Shown here: piece by piece, positions 1 to 10,200 of the stretch
Layout: each line of letters opens with the position of its first letter
How positions within the stretch are numbered: the stretch's first letter is position 1
Assembly: GCA_013140985.1 (NCBI GenBank)
Contig: JABFRU010000002.1
Coordinates: 1-64,000, forward strand
From: Chitinophagaceae bacterium
GTDB lineage: Bacteria; Bacteroidota; Bacteroidia; Chitinophagales; Chitinophagaceae
Reading direction: 5' to 3'
Length of the DNA stretch: 64,000 nt
Notes under the pieces: model-generated
Database searches by the model: none
What the model saw: only the letters and a program-made list of their open reading frames with translations
Told to the model about the DNA's origin: nothing
Position numbers and translations under genes: made by a program

Positions 1-154
1 CATCTCCGATAGTTACATGTTTTGCAGGCTTTACTGCGGTACCGTTGAATTTTACTTTATTGGTATCGCAGGCCTCTGCAGCCAATGTCCTTGTTTTGAA
101 AAGACGAATGGCCCAGAGATATTTATCGATGCGGAGTTTTTCTTTTTCGGGCAT
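1..154 (-). CDS. S4-domain RNA-binding protein, Hsp15-like (partial, C-terminus outside window)
   Basis: The minus-strand frame opens at 154 and begins [20 protein letters not shown], then [10 protein letters not shown] and a [14 protein letters not shown] stretch. This is the S4 RNA-binding fold typical of Hsp15/HslR, which in other bacteria binds stalled 50S subunits still carrying nascent-chain tRNA. Only about 51 residues are inside the window, so the C-terminal part cannot be judged. It lies 16 bp downstream of the TonB-C-terminal-domain gene on the same strand and may be cotranscribed with it. The fold assignment is firm; the Hsp15 role is by family resemblance. Confidence 0.75.
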   Translation of the reverse strand, partial: MPEKEKLRIDKYLWAIRLFKTRTLAAEACDTNKVKFNGTAVKPAKHVTIGD

Positions 155-170
155 TGATTTTTTATTTTCA

Positions 171-647
171 TTAAAACGTTATCGAAATCAAATCAGCATG
201 CTTTTCGACGGTAAAGAAGATCTTTTCCGTATGCCATGCATTGATCGCTCTGCCACTACTTGAATAGGGCGGATTCCAGAACGGGCAGGATCGTTTCAAT
301 ATGCGGATCATTTCTTCAGTAACAACCGGGTTGGGAGAGTTCAATATTTCAAGGTTGCTCAATCTGCCAGTTTTGTCTACAACAAATTTTGCTGTAACAT
401 TTAAACTAAACGTTGCAGAATCGGAAGAGCCATCTATAAACTTATCAGTATTTAAGTTTCGTTCAAGAAATCTACGCCAACTTATAACACCACCTTTAAA
501 ACTTGGGTGAATGGTCGCCTCATTAAATATCTTTTCCCGTTCCCCGGGGTCAGCGATTTGATCTTGATAACATGTGTCTTGAGTAACCTGCGCCTCTGAC
601 ATGACAGGAAATACTAAAAATGCCAATAATATTTTACGGAGTAACAT
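171..647 (-). CDS. Secreted stand-alone TonB C-terminal-domain protein
   Basis: The 158-residue protein starts with a signal peptide (about residues 1-19, ending near SEAQ). Its remaining part resembles the C-terminal domain of energy transducer Ton[18 protein letters not shown], then a [14 protein letters not shown] strand and a [12 protein letters not shown] stretch. The same blocks occur in the full TonB at 61462-62289 (WRQYLERNLN, FVVDKEGNISDVRA, WTPAVQNGR). It has no transmembrane anchor of the TonB kind and no proline-rich linker, so it cannot transduce energy itself. Such single domains are common in Bacteroidota and their role is generally unknown. Transcription probably starts at the TAATTTTA box just before the start codon. 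Confidence 0.7.
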   Translation of the reverse strand: MLLRKILLAFLVFPVMSEAQVTQDTCYQDQIADPGEREKIFNEATIHPSFKGGVISWRRFLERNLNTDKFIDGSSDSATFSLNVTAKFVVDKTGRLSNLEILNSPNPVVTEEMIRILKRSCPFWNPPYSSSGRAINAWHTEKIFFTVEKHADLISITF

Positions 648-651
648 ATCC

Positions 652-659
652 TAAAATTA
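652..659 (-). promoter_or_regulatory. Possible -7 box (TAATTTTA) for the TonB-domain gene
   Basis: TAATTTTA matches the Bacteroidota -7 consensus TAnnTTTG at seven of eight positions and ends 4 nt before the start codon at 647. It overlaps the T-tract of the terminator at 662-687. If used, the mRNA would have essentially no leader. No convincing -33 element is visible. Confidence 0.35.
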
Positions 660-661
660 AA

Positions 662-687
662 AAAACCCAACCGTAAGATTGGGTTTT
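662..687 (-). terminator. Rho-independent terminator of the M20 peptidase gene
   Basis: A 9-bp perfect stem (AAAACCCAA / TTGGGTTTT) with an 8-nt loop. Read on the minus strand, it is followed by a T-rich tract. It lies 22 bp after the M20 peptidase stop codon. Confidence 0.8.
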
Positions 688-709
688 GAAAAAATTACAC
701 AATAATTTA

Positions 710-2080
710 TCAATTCATCTCCGCAAAATACTTGTGGAAGTAAGGGATCGTTTCTATTCCTTTATAATAGTTCTCAATATTATATTTTTCATTCGGGCTG
801 TGCAGGTTATCATTATCCAAACCAAAGCCCATGAAAATTATTTTGATACCCAACTCTCTTTCAAGGATAGAGCAAATAGGAATACTACCACCACCACGAA
901 CCGGTATCGGCGCTTTGCCAAATGTAGTTTCAACAGCTTTGGCAGCTGCTTTATATCCTTTGCTGTCGATCGGGGTCATGTAAGGCTCACCACCATGATG
1001 CAATTCCGCTTTTACTTCTACCGATTTCGGTGCAATGGATTTAAAATACTTCAGCAATATTTCTGTCATCTTATTGGATGATTGATTGGGAACCAGGCGG
1101 GCGGAAATTTTTGCATAGGCTTTCGATGGCAACACAGTCTTTGCACCTTCGCCGGTATAACCACCCCAGATACCATTTATTTCAATGGTTGGACGGATAC
1201 CCGTTCTTTCATATGTAGTATATCCTTTTTCTCCCCATAGTTCTTTTACACCGAGGTCATCCATATATTCTTTGTTATCATACGGAGCTTTATTGATCAA
1301 TGCTCTTTCTTCCGGTTCTGCCACCACTACATCATCATAAAAACCGGGAATGGTGATATGATTGTTCTCATCATGACAGCTTGCTATCATTTTTGCCAAA
1401 ATAGTAATAGGGTTTGCCACAGCGCCGCCATATGTACCGCTATGAAGATCCCTGTTGGCGCCGGTCACTTCCACTTGTATATAACTCAATCCACGAACGC
1501 CGGTATCGAGTGAAGGATTTTCCATGCTCAGCATGGAACTATCACTGATAAGGATCACATCAGCTTTTAATAAACTTTTATTAGCGGCAACAAATTTTCC
1601 CAGGTTGGGCGAACCCACTTCTTCTTCACCTTCGATCAAAAATTTTATGTTGGTCGTCATTGAATTTGTCTTCGATAATATCTCTAATGCTTTTACATGC
1701 ATATAGAATTGTCCTTTGTCATCGGCGCTGCCCCTGGCAAATATTTTTCCATCAATAATAGTTGGTTCAAATGGAGGGTTGGTCCATAGTTCCAATGGTT
1801 CAGGTGGTTGTACATCATAATGACCATATACCAGCACCGTAGGTTTGGAAGGATCGATGATCTTTTCGCCATATACAGCAGGATGACCGTCGGTTGCCAT
1901 TACTTCAGCTGTAGAACAACCGGCATCCAGTAAACTTTTCTTTACTGCTTCAGCGCATTTCTGCATATCGGCTTTGTGTTCGCTTTTTGCACTTACAGAT
2001 GGGATGCGGAGCAGGTCGAGCATTTCATTCAGAAAGCGGTCTTTATTTTTTTCCTGGTATTCTTTCCATGCATTTGTCAT
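710..2080 (-). CDS. M20 family dipeptidase
   Basis: The 456-residue protein is a zinc-dependent M20 peptidase of the dipeptidase (carnosinase-like) branch. Diagnostic motifs are YGHYDVQPPEP (first metal ligand H and catalytic D), ARGSADDKGQ (bridging D), EGEEEVGSPNLG (general-base E and metal ligand E), HSGTYGG in the lid/dimerisation domain, and the C-terminal GFGLDNDNLHSPNEK (last metal-binding H). Length is normal for the family. There is no signal peptide, so it is expected in the cytoplasm, trimming dipeptides during peptide catabolism; the exact substrate cannot be read. It has its own terminator at 662-687. A TATCTTCG box at 2102-2109 lies 21 nt before the start. Confidence 0.9.
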   Translation of the reverse strand: MTNAWKEYQEKNKDRFLNEMLDLLRIPSVSAKSEHKADMQKCAEAVKKSLLDAGCSTAEVMATDGHPAVYGEKIIDPSKPTVLVYGHYDVQPPEPLELWTNPPFEPTIIDGKIFARGSADDKGQFYMHVKALEILSKTNSMTTNIKFLIEGEEEVGSPNLGKFVAANKSLLKADVILISDSSMLSMENPSLDTGVRGLSYIQVEVTGANRDLHSGTYGGAVANPITILAKMIASCHDENNHITIPGFYDDVVVAEPEERALINKAPYDNKEYMDDLGVKELWGEKGYTTYERTGIRPTIEINGIWGGYTGEGAKTVLPSKAYAKISARLVPNQSSNKMTEILLKYFKSIAPKSVEVKAELHHGGEPYMTPIDSKGYKAAAKAVETTFGKAPIPVRGGGSIPICSILERELGIKIIFMGFGLDNDNLHSPNEKYNIENYYKGIETIPYFHKYFAEMN

Positions 2081-2101
2081 AATGAATTGTTTTTGGGAGA
2101 A

Positions 2102-2109
2102 CGAAGATA
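2102..2109 (-). promoter_or_regulatory. Probable -7 box (TATCTTCG) for the M20 peptidase
   Basis: Read on the minus strand, the sequence is TATCTTCG, one base off TAnnTTTG, 21 nt upstream of the start at 2080. The upstream spacer is made of near-repeated words (gtttatagtttttag), so the -33 element is unclear. Confidence 0.4.
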
Positions 2110-2165
2110 GGAGGATAGTTTTTAGTTTGTGGTTTCTGGTTTATAGTTTTTAGTAAATTGGCAGC

Positions 2166-2627
2166 ATGAAAAAGATCATTTTTCTTTCAACGTTCATTAT
2201 GGCTGGCCTCACTTTAAAGGCGCAGATCGCATACGATAGCCTTGCGATCAGCCGGTTTTTGATAAAAGAAGAAATGTATGGGGCTAACTGGAAAGACACA
2301 CTCAAGGCGGGTCATTATTCGAATTATATCGCAGATGAAAGAACAGTTTGGGTAAAACCGGTACAGGTATATAAGGTGTTGCCCCCAATCATTTCGATCG
2401 TAAACCGGGTAAAAACCAATGGTACTGCCGATGTGGCCAAATGTTTTATTCCAAGACATAGCATCAATTATTATAAGGGTGGCAAAATAGTAAAATATCT
2501 TTTGATATGTTTTGAATGCGATGGCCTTCGCTTCAGCGATGATTCCAACAATACGTTTGTAAAGAGTGCAGATGTAAGAGAAAAACAAATGGCAGAATTA
2601 AAGGAGGTTTTTAAAAACCTGCTCTAA
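2166..2627 (+). CDS. Small secreted protein of unknown function
   Basis: The 153-residue protein starts with a clear signal peptide (MKKIIFLSTFIMAGLTLKAQ), so it should be exported. The mature part has no family I recognise. A CFECDG motif near residues 119-124 gives two cysteines that could pair in the periplasm. It stands alone between the divergent M20 peptidase and the downstream receptor gene. That it is a real gene is supported by the signal peptide and the typical start context; the function is unknown. Confidence 0.6.
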   Translation: MKKIIFLSTFIMAGLTLKAQIAYDSLAISRFLIKEEMYGANWKDTLKAGHYSNYIADERTVWVKPVQVYKVLPPIISIVNRVKTNGTADVAKCFIPRHSINYYKGGKIVKYLLICFECDGLRFSDDSNNTFVKSADVREKQMAELKEVFKNLL

Positions 2628-2736
2628 CATTTCTTTCTGTTCACTCATCATTTTCCTGCTCCGTTTATACCAATTAAAGTGGGAGTCAATTTTTTCTGCA
2701 TGATCTTACGACAGATTTCGTATTAATAGCCATGAT

Positions 2737-5163
2737 ATGAGAAAAACACTACTCTTAGCAGTTATCCTGCTTGCCGGCACTATAGTATCCGGGCAAACAA
2801 CAAAAACAAGTGTATCAGGGATCATAAAAGATAGCACCGGGCAAAAACCTTTACAATATGCCACAGTTGAATTGTTCAGTGCCGGTAACCCCGGCACTGC
2901 TTTAAGAAGTGTATATACTAATGATAAGGGCAAATTTGTTTTCAATGCAGTAGATACGGGCAACTATATTCTTGCTTTCTCTCATACCGGCTTCGCAGAA
3001 AAAAAGCAAAACATAACTGTAACACAAGGTTCGCCAGTTGATATAAATGATATCAGCTTATCCCCGGCTTCAGTGACATTACAGGGAGCTACAGTTGTTG
3101 CAAAAAAACCATTGGTAGAACAGATGGATGACAAGATCGTCTTCAATGTAGAAAATGACCCTGCTACCAAAACGGAAACAGCGATTGATATTTTACGAAA
3201 AACCCCTTTTGTCAGTGTAGATGGTAATGATAATATATCAGTGAACGGGCAAACCAATTTTAAAGTATTGCTTAATGGCAGAGAGACAGCCATGTTTGCA
3301 CAAAATGTAAAAGAAGCGCTGAAAGGTTTCCCGGGAGCATTGATCACAAAGATCGAAGTGATCACTACTCCATCTGCAAAATATGATGCAGAAGGGGTGG
3401 GCGGTGTGATCAATATCATTACTAAGAAAAAAGTAGTGGGTTATAACGGATCGGTCAATACTTATTACAGCAGCAATGGCTGGAGAAATGTCAATACTAA
3501 TTTCAGTGCAAAATTTGGCAAAGTAGGAATAACGATGTACTACGGTGCCGGTGGTTCACATAATATTAAAGGAACATCACGGATGGAGACAGTTCCTTTT
3601 GTTACAGCGCCCTTCGATAAAAGGGTGTTGCTGGGCAACAGGGTGAACGGCAATTTCTGGAATTTTGGAAATGCAGAAGTAAGCTGGGAAGTTGACACAT
3701 TGAATACATTCAGCTTTTACGGGAATGTAAGCGGGGGTAATAATAAGAATAAGCTGCATCAAACCATCACCATTGAATATCCCGGTGTTCCGGATTCAAC
3801 GAGTGTCTATGACCTGGAAAGCCGCAACGAATATCCAACGGCCAGTTTCGGCGCAGATTACATTAAAAAATTCAAGAATAATAAAGAGAAGGAATTCAGC
3901 GTTCGCTTTAACGGCGAGTTTGGTAACAGTAATACTTTTTTAAACAGCCTGATGGATAACCAGGTGGCGCTTGACCGCTATGTTATCAATAACAGCGAAG
4001 CAAAGAACAGGCAATACACTTTACAATCCGATTTTATACAGCCGCTTCCAAAAAATCAAAAAATAGAGGCGGGCATGAAAGCAATTATGAGGAAGGCCAG
4101 TTCAGATTTTGAAAGCCTGATCAAGTCATACAGCAATGAAGATTATAAACAGAACCTGGATAATACAGATCAGTTCCGGTATGATCAGAATGTGTACAGC
4201 GCTTATGGAACCTACGCCTTTAAAATAAAGAAAACAACATTCAGGCTGGGTATGAGAATGGAGCATACAGAAGTGGATGGAGATTTTATTTCCTCTTCGA
4301 CCAAAGTAAAGCAGAGTTACACCAACCTGTTGCCGAACATACAAGCCACCACAAAATTCAATAATGCTTTAACGATGGTAATTTCTTACAGCGATCGTTT
4401 GCAGCGTCCTTTTATTCAAAACCTGAATCCGTTTAAAAATAATAATGACGCACTGTTTATTTCTTTTGGCAATCCTAATCTTGATCCGCAGATCATTCAT
4501 AGTTTATCGGTTCAAACAAGATTGAATAAAGGCGGCACTTTTGCCGGCATTACATTCACCGGTTCGTACAGCAATAATATGATCGCACAATATTCAGCTT
4601 TCAATCCTGCAACAGGTGTTACAAGCACTACCAGTGGTAATATCGGGAAAGAGTTAGCTATCAGCGCCAATGGAAATGTGAGCACCAAAATCAATAAGGA
4701 CTGGAATGTTTTTATCAACGGAAACATCCGTTATAATAAAGTGGAAAATAAAATGCTGTCATCGCAAAAAAATAGTGGTTTTAGCGGCAATGCAAATCTG
4801 AATACAAGTTATACGCTTAAGAAAAAATTCACGGCAAGCGGCTATGCAGGCTTTTACCGCAATCCTGTTTCTTTTCAAACCCGTTACCCGCTGAATATAT
4901 GGTATGGTATCAATGCAGGATATAAACTGTTCAAAGAAAAAGTAACTGTATCGGTTGGCGCTAATAATTTTTTTCAAAAAGACAGAACCTACAAGCTGGT
5001 GACTACGGATCCTGTTTTTCAATATACAAGCCAAAGTACTTTTCCATTCCGTGGTTTGGCTTTCAGTTTGTCATGGAATTTTGGAAAGCTGACTGAGAAC
5101 GTAAGCAAGAAAAAAGGAGTGAATAATGACGACCTGATCAATAATGGAAATGGAGGTAACTGA
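2737..5163 (+). CDS. TonB-dependent receptor, outer-membrane beta-barrel family
   Basis: The 808-residue outer-membrane protein has a signal peptide (residues 1-19), a carboxypeptidase-regulatory-like domain (about 24-110; VSGIIKDSTGQKPLQYATVEL), a plug domain (about 120-230; VSVNGQTNFKVLLNGRE is replaced here by ISVNGQTNFKVLLNGRE, then VGGVINIITKK) and a long C-terminal barrel. It matches the OMP_b-brl_3 type of Bacteroidota receptor, which is shorter than SusC proteins. No SusD partner is adjacent, so it probably imports something other than a polysaccharide (a siderophore, metal complex or peptide), but the ligand cannot be read. Import would need the ExbBD/TonB systems also present in this window. 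Confidence 0.85.
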   Translation: MRKTLLLAVILLAGTIVSGQTTKTSVSGIIKDSTGQKPLQYATVELFSAGNPGTALRSVYTNDKGKFVFNAVDTGNYILAFSHTGFAEKKQNITVTQGSPVDINDISLSPASVTLQGATVVAKKPLVEQMDDKIVFNVENDPATKTETAIDILRKTPFVSVDGNDNISVNGQTNFKVLLNGRETAMFAQNVKEALKGFPGALITKIEVITTPSAKYDAEGVGGVINIITKKKVVGYNGSVNTYYSSNGWRNVNTNFSAKFGKVGITMYYGAGGSHNIKGTSRMETVPFVTAPFDKRVLLGNRVNGNFWNFGNAEVSWEVDTLNTFSFYGNVSGGNNKNKLHQTITIEYPGVPDSTSVYDLESRNEYPTASFGADYIKKFKNNKEKEFSVRFNGEFGNSNTFLNSLMDNQVALDRYVINNSEAKNRQYTLQSDFIQPLPKNQKIEAGMKAIMRKASSDFESLIKSYSNEDYKQNLDNTDQFRYDQNVYSAYGTYAFKIKKTTFRLGMRMEHTEVDGDFISSSTKVKQSYTNLLPNIQATTKFNNALTMVISYSDRLQRPFIQNLNPFKNNNDALFISFGNPNLDPQIIHSLSVQTRLNKGGTFAGITFTGSYSNNMIAQYSAFNPATGVTSTTSGNIGKELAISANGNVSTKINKDWNVFINGNIRYNKVENKMLSSQKNSGFSGNANLNTSYTLKKKFTASGYAGFYRNPVSFQTRYPLNIWYGINAGYKLFKEKVTVSVGANNFFQKDRTYKLVTTDPVFQYTSQSTFPFRGLAFSLSWNFGKLTENVSKKKGVNNDDLINNGNGGN

Positions 5164-5172
5164 TCTTATTGA

Positions 5173-6378
5173 TCATTTCGCTTCTCTCTTTTTATTATGG
5201 CGGGTAGTATGTTTATTACTTCCTTCTTCCGGTTTTGAAGTAACCGCTTTTTTCACTGCTTTACTGCCAAACCTGTCTTTGATATCATCAACGGCTTTAA
5301 AGAGATTCAGTTTTTCAACATTCTTATCAAACAGACTCATTTGCATGGTAAAAGGTATCATCTGGCTGAAGCGAACACCGAGTAACCTGACAGGTCTTTC
5401 TTTTTGATACGATTTATTAAAAAGATCTTTCACTTTTGCGATCAGTACATCATCTAATGCTGTGTAATCAATGGTTTCCTGTCTTGATGTGGTTTCAAAA
5501 TCAGAATAACGGATCTTAACGGTCACACAACCCGCCAGTTTTTCATCTTCTCTTAATGAATAAGCTGTGGTTTCTGTTAGGCGTACCAGTTCACCATGTA
5601 AAAATTCTATATCATTATAATCTTTGTCAAAAGTATTTTCATGGCTCATGCTTTTCTGTTCCCAGTCGGTGGCTATTTCAGTGCTGCCAATTCCATGAGC
5701 TTTATGCCAAAGTGATTCTCCCCATTTGCCCACATATCGTTCCATTAATTCTATCGGGGTTCTTGCAATGTCTTCAATGGTATAGATGCCGAAATTCTTC
5801 AGGGTCTGTTCTGTTTGTTTGCCCACGCCATTTATTTTTTCAATACCCAATGGCCAGAGAAATTCTTTTTCTTTTCCATGAGGAATTTCTAAAAAGCCGT
5901 TGGGCTTTGCTTCGTTGGTTGCCATCTTACTGATAAACCTTGCTGATGAAAGTCCTCCTGAAATGGGAAGGCCTGTTTCGCTGCTGATGAGCTGTCTTAA
6001 TTCCTTTGCATATTTACTGGCGCCAAAAAATTTATCCATGCCCGTCAGGTCAATATAAAACTCATCAATGCTTGCTTTTTCAAACAATGGAACTTTTGAG
6101 GCAATGATCTCCGTCACCCATCTTGAATATTTGCTGTAATCACCCCGGCTGCTGCTCGTTACAATTGCATGCGGGCAAAGTTGTAATGCTTTCTTCATCG
6201 GCATGGCAGAATGGATACCATATTTTCTTGCTTCATAACTGCAGGCGGCTACCACACCTCTTTCATAACCGCCAACCAGCACGGGTTTTCCTTTTAATGA
6301 AGGATCGTTGATGATCTCTACCGAAACAAAAAAAGAATCCAGGTCGAAATGAGCAATATGATGAAACTGGTCTTGCAT
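5173..6378 (-). CDS. dinB: DNA polymerase IV (Y-family translesion polymerase)
   Basis: The 401-residue protein begins with the Y-family palm motif HFDLDSFFVSVE (metal ligand D12) and carries the second catalytic motif SIDEFYIDL (D105, E106). KINGVGKQTEQTLKNFGI is the helix-hairpin-helix thumb, and the little-finger domain follows. QMSLF at about 346-350 fits the sliding-clamp binding pentapeptide but lies some 50 residues before the C-terminus, followed by a basic tail. It would copy past damaged bases with low fidelity. It is convergent with the receptor gene, 9 bp away tail to tail. No SOS operator could be recognised. A TAATTTTA box at 6385-6392 is a weak promoter candidate. Confidence 0.95.
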   Translation of the reverse strand: MQDQFHHIAHFDLDSFFVSVEIINDPSLKGKPVLVGGYERGVVAACSYEARKYGIHSAMPMKKALQLCPHAIVTSSSRGDYSKYSRWVTEIIASKVPLFEKASIDEFYIDLTGMDKFFGASKYAKELRQLISSETGLPISGGLSSARFISKMATNEAKPNGFLEIPHGKEKEFLWPLGIEKINGVGKQTEQTLKNFGIYTIEDIARTPIELMERYVGKWGESLWHKAHGIGSTEIATDWEQKSMSHENTFDKDYNDIEFLHGELVRLTETTAYSLREDEKLAGCVTVKIRYSDFETTSRQETIDYTALDDVLIAKVKDLFNKSYQKERPVRLLGVRFSQMIPFTMQMSLFDKNVEKLNLFKAVDDIKDRFGSKAVKKAVTSKPEEGSNKHTTRHNKKREAK

Positions 6379-6667
6379 GATTCGTAAAATTACTTCAATT
6401 ATCCAGCACCTAAAGTTGTTTGAAATGCAGAGTACATACTTTATACCACAGTATCTTAATAATAAACCATATAATATGGAATTAATATGTCAAACACTTG
6501 TCTTTTATAGCAATATTTTTCTCCAAAAATTAGGTATATCAGATTAATGAATTTATTTTCACAGGCTGATCTTACTGAATAGCCAGTCCTGATCATTCTC
6601 TTCCACGAATCCATCTCCCTTTAAAAATCGCAGGATTTATTTCTTTTTAGAACCAAAACGAACTACT

Positions 6668-7225
6668 ATGGTAAAGAGATTACTTTTTACTCTTTCAGCT
6701 ATTTTATTTGTTTCAATAAGCTGGTCACAAAGTGTGGTACCCAGCATTACTAATGCAGGAGGCGGGTCCTACACTGATCCTTATTCCTATCTCCGTTATT
6801 TTGACTGGAGCATTGGCGAGTTGACGCTTATTGATACCAAAGCCTCTGCGGATAGTTCCATCTATGTTTACCAGGGAGTACTTCAGCCCTGTACAGAAAA
6901 ACCGGGTAACTCCCCTCTAACAGCCAATTTTGACAACGGTGATTTCAAAATATTTCCCAACCCTACAGTCGGAAAATTTGAAGTAAACTTTTTTGTCCGT
7001 GCCAACGGCACCATGCACCTTCATCTCACCAATGCATTCGGGCAGATCATGGAGAGAAGATCATTCCGCTATTATGGCTGTTGTCATATCGAACATTATG
7101 ATATCAGTCACTTACCGTCCGGGGTCTATTTCATAATTGCATCCCTGATACCGGATCCTGTTAATACAGGCGAATCACAAACAACTTTAAAACATAGTGG
7201 CTTGCGGGTTGTCAAGGTAAGATGA
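6668..7225 (+). CDS. Short T9SS type A sorting-domain protein
   Basis: The 185-residue protein has a signal peptide (residues 1-20, ending near SWSQ). A C-terminal type A sorting domain begins near residue 95 with FKIFPNPTVGKFEVNF, followed by LTNAFGQIM, HLPSGVYFIIA and a terminal LRVVKVR. This domain directs export through the type IX machinery to the cell surface. The remaining 70 residues (VPSITNAGGGSYTDPYSYLR onward) are a short motif often placed before sorting domains in this group and carry no catalytic signature. It heads a three-gene co-directional surface cluster, 64 bp before the fibre-like gene. Confidence 0.8.
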   Translation: MVKRLLFTLSAILFVSISWSQSVVPSITNAGGGSYTDPYSYLRYFDWSIGELTLIDTKASADSSIYVYQGVLQPCTEKPGNSPLTANFDNGDFKIFPNPTVGKFEVNFFVRANGTMHLHLTNAFGQIMERRSFRYYGCCHIEHYDISHLPSGVYFIIASLIPDPVNTGESQTTLKHSGLRVVKVR

Positions 7226-7289
7226 TCTAAACTGAACGAACTAACCAATACTATAATATACTAATACCGATCAAATCAAAACTTCTATT

Positions 7290-10200
7290 ATGAGAAAGTT
7301 ATTATTTACGCTGTCAATTCTTTTATTTTTTGTTGCTGTGTCAGAAGCGCAGGCGCCTCATTTTTTTAATTACCAGGGGGTAGCCCGCAATTCTGTTGGC
7401 AATGCGCTGGTAAATAAAAGTATTGGGCTGCGCATCACCATCCGGGATGGAGGTGCATTGGGTATCCCGGTGTACACTGAAACAAGAAAAGTGATCACCA
7501 ATAATTTTGGCTTGTTCAATATACAGGTCGGAGGCGCCGGAGCAACAAATGTTGCCGGGTCCATTTCAGGAGCTTTGTGGAACCTCGGTACTAAATGGAT
7601 GCAGGTAGAAATCGATCCGGAAGGAGGTACTACTTTCAAAGATGTTGGCACCACGCAACTGATATCTGTGCCATATTCTTTATACAGCAACCTGACAGGA
7701 GATATAGTTCTTCCTTTCATTAAATCTCAGAACGAAGAAGTTCCTTTATTCAGGCTAACCAATACCGGCAATGGTATCAATAGCCTTGCTTATGAAGGGC
7801 TGACCAATTCTACAGCAAATGGTGCAACGGCTATAAGAGGTGTGATCAGTTCTCCATCACCCGGTTCTTTCTCAGCCGGTGTTATTGGCCGTAATAATGG
7901 AACCGGTGTAAATGGGTTCGGTGTGTATGGATATCAGAACGGAACAGGTTCCGGGGTGTTTGGTGAAACTCCGGGTGGAATTGGAGTATATGGTAACAGC
8001 CAAACAGGTATTGGAGTGTATGGACAATCACTTGCATTTGGTCCTTCAATAAAAGGATATAAAAATGAGAATGGCCAGGGTAATGTTGGTTTTTTTGAGA
8101 ACGTAAGTCTCATCAACTTCTCCCCGGCATTAAGAGTACAAACAAATGGTCCTGGTGATGGAGTAAATATGAATATGACAGGTGTAGGCAAAGGCGGCGT
8201 ATTTACCATTAATAATCCTGCCAGTCTTGCCAATGTGATGGAGTTTTCAACCAATGGCGCAGCCGGTACAGTTGCTCTTTTACAGAATACTAATTCAGGC
8301 AATAATAGCAATGTATTTGATGTAAGAACAAATGGATTAGGTAAAGTGGGATTTCTTCAAAATACAAATGCAGTGAATGCTGCGAATGCATTTGAAGTAC
8401 AAACAGCCGGTACAGGACGCACCGGTCTTTTACAAAATACCAATGCAGCCAATGCAAGTAACGTATTGGAAGTACAAACAAATGGAACAGGTAAAGTGGG
8501 ATTTCTTCAAAATACAAATACAACCAGTAATGCGAATGCCCTGGAAGTACAAACAGCCGGCATGGGACGTACTGGTCTTTTACAAAATACAAACGCAACA
8601 AATGCAAGTAATGTATTGGAAGTACAAACGAATGGTACAGGCAGAACAGGATTTTTGCAAAACACCAATGCCACCAACGCTGCTAACGTTTTAGAAGTGC
8701 AGACCAATGGTAACGGCAGAGTAGGTGTGCTTGAGAATACAAATATCACCAATGCAAGCAATGTGCTGGATGCAAGAACAGCCGGAACGGGCAGGGTAGG
8801 GTTTATGCAAAACACCAATGCTACCAACAATGCAAACGCATTGGAAGTGCAGACGAATGGAACAGGCAGAACAGGACTTTTGCAAAATACCAATGCTGTG
8901 AATGCTGCCAATGTATTAGAAGTACAGACCAATGGTATTGGCAAAGTGGGATTCCTGCAAAATACAAATACAGCTAATGCTGCTAATGCTTTGGAAGTGC
9001 AAACAGCAGGTACAGGACGTACAGGGTTGTTACAAAATACCAACGCAACAAATGCAAGCAATGTATTGGAAATTCAAACAAACGGTACAGGGCGGGGAGA
9101 ATTCATACAAAACACCAATGCCGCCAATGCCGCCAATGTTTTGGAGGTGCAAACAAATGGATTAGGCAGGGTGGAAGTATTGCAAAATACCAATGCCGCT
9201 AATGCGAGCAATGTATTTGATGCAAGAACTAATGGAACCGGACGGGTTGCTTTTATGCAAAACACCAATGGCGCCAATAACAGTAATGTATTGGAAGTGC
9301 AAACAAATGGTTCAGGCAGGGCAGGCCTTTTACAAAATACCAATAACACCAACGCTGCTAATGTACTGGAAGTACAAACAAACGGTACAGGCAGAGTGGC
9401 CGTGTTGGAAAACACAAACGCTATTAACAATAGTAATATACTGGATGCAAAAACAAACGGAACAGGTCGTGTCGGGTTCTTGCAAAACACCAACGCAGTC
9501 AATGCAGCCAATGTACTGGAAGTGCAGACCAATGGTACCGGCAGGGTTGCTGTTTTACAAAATACCAATGCAGGCAATCCCAATAATATATTGGATGTAA
9601 GAACAAACGGGATTGGAACGATGGCATATATGCAGAGTACAAATAGCCTGAATACATTCAATATCGTCGAACTGCAAAGCAACGGTTTGGGCAGGACACT
9701 ATTCGTGGAAAATACAAATGCCGGCAATCTTACCAGCGCATTAAATGTTACCCACATCGGTAATAGTTATGCAGCTTATATACGAAACCTGAATGCTACA
9801 CCGGCTAATAGAAAAGGTTTGCAGGTGGATGGATCAGTATTCATCAATGATGCTACACAGTCGATCGATAGTATTACAGGTGCATTAGTAATAAGGAGCG
9901 GCGGATTAGGTATTGAAGGAAATCTTAATGTAGGAGGAAAGGCAGGATTTAGCGGTGAAGTTAATTTTAAAGCTCCGGTTGCTTTTTCAGATGGTAGTGA
10001 GTCCGTCAATACAACCACAGGTGCGGTAACCGTAGTAGGTGGAGTAGGTATTGGTAAAAGATTGAATGTGCAGGGCAACGTTGATTTCAATACAAATCTT
10101 AATGTGGATGGCACCACTACATTGGATACACTGAATGCAAACGGACAGGTAACTATCACTGCAAATCCTGGTAGCGGAAGTGAGAGTAATTATGGCGACT

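Noticed and set aside
2737-5163. Receptor as a SusC-type polysaccharide transporter
   Set aside because: At 808 residues it is shorter than SusC proteins and no SusD-like gene is adjacent.
8271-9695. Tandem 75-bp units considered as a CRISPR-like or satellite array
   Set aside because: Units are coding, contiguous without unique spacers and diverged at synonymous sites.
8507-9757. Long minus-strand open frames (184 and 227 codons) opposite the repeat gene
   Set aside because: They are a by-product of the 75-bp periodic plus-strand coding sequence: the antisense frame repeats the same Val/Phe/Cys-rich pattern (ALVFCKNPxLPVPFVCTSNT) without a promoter or any family resemblance.
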